16,803 bases of DNA from JAGAJR01 sp048463395 (GTDB taxonomy: Bacteria; Pseudomonadota; Alphaproteobacteria; RF32; CAG-239). Under the pieces are notes generated by a model, which was not told where the DNA came from, made no database searches, and saw only the letters and a program-made list of their open reading frames with translations. Shown in pieces: positions 12,226 through 16,803 of the stretch (position 1 is the first letter of the stretch; the number at the start of each line of letters is the position of its first letter). The translations under genes and the position numbers were made by a program. The stretch lies in assembly GCA_048463395.1 (NCBI GenBank), contig DBFWPL010000015.1, forward strand, positions 1-16,803, in the 5' to 3' direction.

Positions 12226-13646
12226 TTGGCATCTCCTTTAGGTTTGATTGCCGCAAAATGAACTGTTTCATTGTCTTGAATCAGTAATAAGACCGGACGA
12301 TTGTTTTCTCTTTTTGCCTCATTGACAAATTCTGACACATCATCAATGCTGAAAACGTCTTTTTTATCAATTTTAACGATAACATTCCCTCTTTTCAGCC
12401 CTTTTTGCTCTGCATCCGAACCGGAAAGAACTTCCGTAATGACAATGCCCTTAATTTCCGGATTAAGGGAATATTTATCAATCATTTCCGGACTCATTTC
12501 TGAAATGGTGATACCCAAACCGTCAATTAAAGCTTCATTGCCTTCAACAACAATGGGCTTTTTCTCTGTTTGGGAAATTTCCGGAGCATCTTCCGGCATT
12601 TGTTCAATCAAAACCGGAATTTTAAGCTCTTTTTTGTCCCGCCACAAAGTAACGGCAACCTGTTTGCCGATAGGTGTTTCTGCCGCCAAACGCGAAAGGT
12701 TCTTGGTATTGTCGATTTCGTGTCCGTCAAAATCCAGAATAATGTCTCCGGCTTTGATACCGGATTTTTGAGCGGGAGAATTTTCATTCAAACCGGAAAC
12801 CAAAACGCCTTTTTCGGAAGAAAGCCCCAAGCTTGAAGCAATTTCCGGTGAATTAGGTTGTATTTTAATGCCCAGCCAGCCGCGTTTGACTTCTCCGAGG
12901 TTTTTCAATTGAGAAATCACCCATTTTGCCAGATTAACCGGAATGGCAAAGCCGATTCCCACACTGGCTCCGGTTGTCGAAAAAATCGCACTGTTAATGC
13001 CGATAACTTCGCCGTTCATATTAAACATAGGCCCGCCGGAACTTCCCTGATTGATGGAGGCGTCTGTTTGGATGAAATTATCATAAGGACCGGATTCTAT
13101 ATCTCGGGATTTTGCCGAAACAATTCCGGTGGTAACGCTTCCGCCCAAACCAAACGGATTACCGATGGCTAAAATCCAGTCGCCGACGCGAATTTTATCA
13201 GAATCTCCGAAAACAACGGGAACAAGTTTTTTATCAGTGTCTATTTTGATGAGGGCAAGGTCGGTTTTCAAATCCCGTCCGACAAGCTTGGCTTCAATTT
13301 GGGTATTGTCTGAAAGAATAACCGAAATTTCTTCTGCCTGATCAATAACGTGATTGTTGGTAATAATATAACCGTCTTCACTCAGGATAAAACCGGAACC
13401 GAGTGAAACTTGATTACCGCTCTTTTGGTTAAAAAAACGATCAATGCTCGGTGTGCTGCTTTCAAAGGCCGGATTGTTTTCTTCCTCTTCTTCAGGTCCG
13501 TGAACAGTTGAGATGTTGACCACGCTGGGAACAAGCCTTTCTGCCAAATCCGCAAAAGACGGAAAAGGAACTTGTGCCGCAGCCGGAATACTCCGGAATA
13601 AAACCGCGGTACTCAAAAACAAGACGAGAAAGAAGACACGTTTCAT
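12222..13646 (-). CDS. degP: Periplasmic serine protease of the DegP/DegQ/MucD family
   Basis: The 474-residue protein has a signal peptide (about 1-24, ending PAAAQ). The trypsin-like domain has the triad H99 (TNNHVID), D129 (KTDLALI) and S203 (GSSGGPMF). Two PDZ domains follow, at about 255-350 and 370-465. An acidic EEEEE linker is present near residue 53. DegP-type proteases degrade or refold damaged envelope proteins and form oligomeric cages. The gene starts 6 bases after hflC ends, and its stop overlaps holC. Which of DegP, DegQ or MucD it corresponds to cannot be settled by sequence alone; the family is certain. Confidence 0.95.
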   Translation of the reverse strand: MKRVFFLVLFLSTAVLFRSIPAAAQVPFPSFADLAERLVPSVVNISTVHGPEEEEENNPAFESSTPSIDRFFNQKSGNQVSLGSGFILSEDGYIITNNHVIDQAEEISVILSDNTQIEAKLVGRDLKTDLALIKIDTDKKLVPVVFGDSDKIRVGDWILAIGNPFGLGGSVTTGIVSAKSRDIESGPYDNFIQTDASINQGSSGGPMFNMNGEVIGINSAIFSTTGASVGIGFAIPVNLAKWVISQLKNLGEVKRGWLGIKIQPNSPEIASSLGLSSEKGVLVSGLNENSPAQKSGIKAGDIILDFDGHEIDNTKNLSRLAAETPIGKQVAVTLWRDKKELKIPVLIEQMPEDAPEISQTEKKPIVVEGNEALIDGLGITISEMSPEMIDKYSLNPEIKGIVITEVLSGSDAEQKGLKRGNVIVKIDKKDVFSIDDVSEFVNEAKRENNRPVLLLIQDNETVHFAAIKPKGDAK

Positions 13647-13652
13647 CTTAAG

Positions 13653-14528
13653 TTATTTTCCTGTTTTTAAAGATTTGCCGAAAAACTCAAAAAACTCTGA
13701 ATCCGGAGCCAAAACCATAGAAGCGTTGGTGTCGCTTAAGGCATTTTTATAAGCTTCCAGAGAGCGGTAAAAAGCGTAGAATTTCGGATCTAAGTTAGCA
13801 GCATCCGTCCAAATTTCAATAGCGTTTTTATCTCCTTCACCTTTGATAATCTGAGATTTTTTCTCAGCCTCGGCAACAATAATGGTGGATTCTTTGTCCG
13901 CCGTGGCTTTAATTTGCAAAGCCTGCTGCTGACCTTGGGCACGAAACTCTTTGGCATCTTTTTCACGCTCGGTTTTCATCCGGTCGTTAATAGCCTGCAA
14001 AACCTGAATCGGCAAATCGGCTCTGCGAATACGGACATCGGCAACGCTGACGCCGATTTGCTGGGCGTCTTTTTTAACGGCGGTACTGATGTCGGCCATA
14101 ATTTGCGTTCTCTTTTGGGAAAGAAGCTCGGTTAAAGTAATGCGGCCGAGAACCTTACGCAGAGATGAATTGACGATTTCCTGCAATTTGCTCTGAGCTT
14201 GGTATTCGGTGCGTACAGTCTGATAAAACTTGAGCGGATCAACGATTTTGTAGCGGGTAAAACTGTCGACATCCAAACGTTTTTTGTCATTAAGAACGAC
14301 TTCCTGAGCCGGAGGATCAAGGTTAAGCAAACGGGTGTCATAAAAAACAACATTCTGAATGAACGGAATTTTTACTTTAAGTCCCGGTTCTTTAATCAGT
14401 CGAACAGGCTCTCCGAATTGCAGGACAATGGCTTGTTCCGCCTGATTGACAATGTAAAAGGCGTTGGCCGCAACAAAAATAACGGCGGCGGCAAAAGCGG
14501 CGATATAAATTTTTGCTTTATCTGTCAT
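13653..14528 (-). CDS. hflC: HflC, FtsH protease modulator
   Basis: The 291-residue protein has one N-terminal membrane anchor (about 8-28) and an SPFH/band-7 domain beginning with NQAEQAIVLQFGEP. A long helical C-terminal arm rich in Ala, Glu, Lys and Gln (KTEREKDAKEFRAQGQQQAL) follows, ending in the hydrophobic FYRSLEAYK region seen in HflC. With HflK it forms the large periplasmic cage around the membrane protease FtsH and limits its access to substrates. The start has AGGAG at 14536-14540, and 14 bases separate it from hflK. Gene order hflK-hflC-degP is typical of alphaproteobacteria. Confidence 0.95.
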   Translation of the reverse strand: MTDKAKIYIAAFAAAVIFVAANAFYIVNQAEQAIVLQFGEPVRLIKEPGLKVKIPFIQNVVFYDTRLLNLDPPAQEVVLNDKKRLDVDSFTRYKIVDPLKFYQTVRTEYQAQSKLQEIVNSSLRKVLGRITLTELLSQKRTQIMADISTAVKKDAQQIGVSVADVRIRRADLPIQVLQAINDRMKTEREKDAKEFRAQGQQQALQIKATADKESTIIVAEAEKKSQIIKGEGDKNAIEIWTDAANLDPKFYAFYRSLEAYKNALSDTNASMVLAPDSEFFEFFGKSLKTGK

Positions 14529-14542
14529 TGGCTGAACTCCTG

Positions 14543-15574
14543 CTATTTGTTCATTTTATCTAAAGGAAGGAAAGGGAGGACATTGCCGCCTTTGGAGGAC
14601 GGGTCGACAATTACTTTGTTGGACTTGGAAAGGACATCTTCCATGGTTTCCAAATACAAACGTTTGATGGTTACGTCTTTTCCTTCTTTGTAAGCATTAT
14701 ATACGGAAATAAAGCGGGCGGCATCGCCTTGGGCTTTGTTGACAACGGCTTCTTTGTAAGCCTGAGCGGCTTGAAGGCGTTTGGCGGCTTCACCGCGGGC
14801 TTTCGGCAGAACTTCGTTGCGATAAGCCTCTGCTTCGTTTTTGAAACGTTCCATATCGGCTTTGGCACGCTGAACCTCATTAAATGCGTCAATAACCTGC
14901 TTTGGCGGGTCGGCCTTTTGCAGTTTGACACGGACGATTTCTATGCCGGAACCGAACTCGTCGAGAACTTTTTGGAGTTCTTCTTTTGTTTCGTCTTCAA
15001 CCTTGCCGCGGTCTCCGGTAATAATCGGCTGCATTTCTGACTGTCCGACAATTTCTCTCAAAACCGATTGTGCGGCAACACGGACGGTTTGGTCAGGATT
15101 TCTCATATTAAAGAGATAATCCTTGGCGTTTTTGATTCTCCAGACGATTGTCAGATTAATGTCGACAATGTTTTCGTCTCCGGTCAGCATATGGCTTTCG
15201 GTAAAGGACTTGACATCCGTATCATAAGCGGCGGTTTCTCCGATATTGATACTGCGTTCCTGTGTCATGCTGACTTTTTCAACACTCTCAATCGGATAAG
15301 GAAGATGATAGTGCAAACCGGCATCGGTTGTATAAGCATATTTTCCGAACCGGAGAATGACGGCTTGTTCGTTTGTCTGAACCTGATAAAAACCGGAAAC
15401 AAGCCACAAGAGCAGAACCGCCAGAACAATTAATTGCGGCTTAAATTCGAAACCGTCATTATTTTTCAAGTGGGGTATCTTGGTAAATTTGACAACTTTG
15501 GGTTTGTTGGAAGATGTGTCATCATCCCAGGGATTGTTCTCGTTATTTCCCCATGGTCCTTGATTTTTTGCCAT
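14543..15574 (-). CDS. hflK: HflK, FtsH protease modulator
   Basis: The 343-residue partner of HflC starts with a Gly/Asn/Pro-rich cytoplasmic segment (MAKNQGPWGNN...PWDDD), followed by a membrane span (about 58-78) and the SPFH domain (VQTNEQAVILRFGKYAYTTDAGLHYHLPYP). The helical arm is rich in Lys, Glu and Ala, and the tail contains LPFLPL near the C-terminus, as in HflK. The start was set at ATG 15574, where AGAGGTG at 15581-15587 gives a ribosome site; an in-frame ATG 12 codons upstream lacks one. It opens the five-gene minus-strand operon and is divergent from mrp. Confidence 0.95.
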   Translation of the reverse strand: MAKNQGPWGNNENNPWDDDTSSNKPKVVKFTKIPHLKNNDGFEFKPQLIVLAVLLLWLVSGFYQVQTNEQAVILRFGKYAYTTDAGLHYHLPYPIESVEKVSMTQERSINIGETAAYDTDVKSFTESHMLTGDENIVDINLTIVWRIKNAKDYLFNMRNPDQTVRVAAQSVLREIVGQSEMQPIITGDRGKVEDETKEELQKVLDEFGSGIEIVRVKLQKADPPKQVIDAFNEVQRAKADMERFKNEAEAYRNEVLPKARGEAAKRLQAAQAYKEAVVNKAQGDAARFISVYNAYKEGKDVTIKRLYLETMEDVLSKSNKVIVDPSSKGGNVLPFLPLDKMNK

Positions 15575-15613
15575 ATTTTGCACCTCTGTATTTATTTTAT
15601 TGCACCTCAAATA

Positions 15614-15642
15614 TATATAATGTAATTAATACATAAAAACAA
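15614..15642 (-). promoter_or_regulatory. Possible hflK operon promoter
   Basis: On the minus strand TTGTTT (15642-15637) and TATATA (15619-15614) are separated by 17 bases, about 40 bases before the hflK start. The -35 match is weak, and the AT-rich context makes chance likely. A mrp promoter must also lie in this short divergent region, but none is clear. Confidence 0.3.
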
Positions 15643-15672
15643 TTGAAGATAAAACTATATCAACAGGGGAAC

Positions 15673-15702
15673 ATGAAAGGTCCGTTATGGAAAATCAGAT
15701 AA
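15673..15702 (+). other. Possible leader frame overlapping the mrp start
   Basis: ATG 15673 has AGGGGAAC before it and reads MKGPLWKIR then TAA at 15700-15702. The mrp ATG lies inside it in another frame. It could couple translation initiation to mrp, or may be chance; nothing else supports it. Confidence 0.25.
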
Positions 15703-16685
15703 GAGAAATTGTCGGAACCTATTTTAATCGTAATGAAATTGAAAGCGTGAAAGTTTTTGACGGCAGAGTGATTGTAACATTGCTGAATACGGCTGATGAT
15801 GAAAAGAAAACGGCGGAATTGAAAGAAAAAATCGAAAGTTTATCCGGTGTGAAGAAGGTAACGATTGTCTGTACGGCGTCTAAGACGGTTGCCGGTTTAA
15901 AACCCGAGGATGACAAATGGCAGGTTAGAGGCGTTAAGAAAATTATCGGTGTCGCTTCCGGAAAAGGCGGTGTCGGCAAGTCGACAACCTCGGTTAATCT
16001 GGCCTTGGCTCTGGCTAATCTGAATTTGAAAGTCGCTTTGTTTGATGCCGACATCTACGGACCGTCGGTACCGACCATGCTCGGTTATGAAGGCGTCGCC
16101 CCGATTTCTTTTGACGGTAAAACCTTTGAACCTTTTCAGTATATGGGGATTAAATCCATGTCCATCGGAACCCTGATTGACCGGAACACGCCGTTAATCT
16201 GGCGAGGTGCCAAAGCTTGCGGAGCGATTGAGCAACTCCTGACCGAAGTAAACTGGGGGGATGTGGATGTGATGGTAATCGATATGCCTCCGGGAACAGG
16301 GGATATTCAAATCACATTGTCGCAAAAAATAGACATGGACGGTGTCGTGATTGTTTCCACCCCGCAGGATATTGCCCTGATAGACGCGGTCAAAGGCGTG
16401 AATATGTTCAAAAAGGTAGATGTTCCGATTTTGGGAATTGTTGAGAATATGAGCTATTATCTCTGTGAAAAATGCGGACATCGGGCGGATATTTTCGGTC
16501 ATGCCGGAGCCAGAAAAACCGCGGAGGAAATGGGCGAAACTTTCTTGGGAGAAATTCCTCTGCACCTGGAAATCAGAGAAAATTCCGACAGTGGAACCCC
16601 GATAGTCTTCTCCAAACCGGAAAGCCCTCATACAAAGGCTTATGAAGAAATCGCCGCAAAGGTAAAAAAAACGTTAAAATTATAA
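15687..16685 (+). CDS. mrp: Mrp/ApbC-type iron-sulfur cluster carrier ATPase
   Basis: The 332-residue protein has an N-terminal DUF59/MIP18-type domain (about 1-70) and a Mrp P-loop ATPase domain. The deviant Walker A is GKGGVGKST (92-100), FDADIYGPSVPTM is the switch region, and the catalytic-site IDMPPGTGD is at 198-206. The CxxC motif, C260 and C263 in YLCEKCG, binds the bridging [4Fe-4S] cluster in a homodimer. The protein receives and delivers clusters to apo-enzymes in the cytoplasm. Start 15687 has AAAGG 6 bases upstream. A 9-codon frame with a better ribosome site (AGGGGAAC, ATG 15673) overlaps this start. A terminator follows directly. Confidence 0.95.
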   Translation: MENQIREIVGTYFNRNEIESVKVFDGRVIVTLLNTADDEKKTAELKEKIESLSGVKKVTIVCTASKTVAGLKPEDDKWQVRGVKKIIGVASGKGGVGKSTTSVNLALALANLNLKVALFDADIYGPSVPTMLGYEGVAPISFDGKTFEPFQYMGIKSMSIGTLIDRNTPLIWRGAKACGAIEQLLTEVNWGDVDVMVIDMPPGTGDIQITLSQKIDMDGVVIVSTPQDIALIDAVKGVNMFKKVDVPILGIVENMSYYLCEKCGHRADIFGHAGARKTAEEMGETFLGEIPLHLEIRENSDSGTPIVFSKPESPHTKAYEEIAAKVKKTLKL

Positions 16686-16714
16686 AAAACCCCTCTCGTT
16701 TGAGAGGGGGTTTT
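16686..16714. terminator. Terminator between mrp and the convergent right-edge gene
   Basis: CCCCTCTC (16690-16697) pairs with GAGAGGGG (16702-16709) around GTTT; flanking A and T runs extend the stem after one unpaired G. It starts at the mrp stop and is A/T-flanked on both sides, so it can serve both strands. Confidence 0.85.
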
Positions 16715-16723
16715 GAGTTAAGA

Positions 16724-16803
16724 TTAGAAAGAAGCGGAGCAATATCCGGACTTTGCATCCTGAGTGGCAGAATTACATGTTACGTTCGTTGTGCTGCAAA
16801 CTT
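16724..16803 (-). CDS. C-terminal end of a Cys-containing probable secreted protein (partial)
   Basis: Read on the minus strand, an open frame enters from the right edge and stops at TAA (16726-16724). The 25 visible residues are VCSTTNVTCNSATQDAKSGY then CSASF, with three Cys and many Ser, Thr and Asn. The composition suggests an exported, disulfide-bonded protein such as a pilin-like or surface protein, as at the left edge. Its convergent layout with the terminator after mrp supports a real gene, but too little is visible to name it. Confidence 0.5.
   Translation of the reverse strand, partial: VCSTTNVTCNSATQDAKSGYCSASF

Overview
The window looks like chromosome of an AT-rich alphaproteobacterium, probably host-associated (gut-like). 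This is inferred from gene content: a textbook CtrA cell-cycle regulator divergent from fliI-fliJ, an Fe-type superoxide dismutase, hflK-hflC-degP, a DnaK-independent set of housekeeping genes, and small secreted Cys-rich proteins at both edges. No phage, plasmid, CRISPR or transposase genes are visible. One gene (8189-8698) has codon use and a translation start unlike its neighbours and may come from a Bacteroidota-like donor.

Layout. 1-1031: the tail of a Cys-rich secreted protein, then a secreted DUF1566/Lcl-like protein, both on +. 1061-1292: a strong terminator, then a GC-rich array of three small hairpins that abuts the 3' end of ctrA. 1293-3909: ctrA (-) divergent from fliI-fliJ (+), separated by a TTAA-rich intergenic region that could hold CtrA sites. 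3935-4507: sodB with its terminator. 4654-5163: a 47-codon gene and a 118-codon gene, both unknown. 5261-5336: tRNA-Glu(CTC), whose terminator stem swallows the CCA end. This is followed by about 300 bases without a convincing gene but with palindromes and a tRNA-like inverted fragment. 5671-6935 (-): two paralogous small lipoproteins, then a P-loop kinase-like protein. 7125-8698 (+): a DMT-type membrane transporter and the atypical lipoprotein, each preceded by the same 21-base block placed 11 bases before TTGACA. 8813-9483: an MmcQ/YjbR-family gene that appears split by a frameshift. 9596-11074 (-): a 492-aa protein of unknown function with two internal repeats and a Gly/Ala-rich hydrophobic centre.

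11162-15574 (-) is one tightly packed run read hflK-hflC-degP-holC-ddpX. It combines the membrane FtsH regulators, a periplasmic protease/chaperone, a replication clamp-loader subunit and a D-Ala-D-Ala dipeptidase, with stop/start overlaps at the last two junctions. Divergent from it is mrp (15687-16685, Fe-S carrier ATPase). A terminator separates mrp from a convergent, truncated Cys-rich reading frame at the right edge.

Functionally, most of the window is envelope quality control, oxidative stress, cell-cycle/flagellar control and Fe-S delivery. The parts least explained by known families are the hairpin array next to ctrA, the duplicated promoter-like module, the atypical lipoprotein, the split MmcQ gene and the 492-aa protein.
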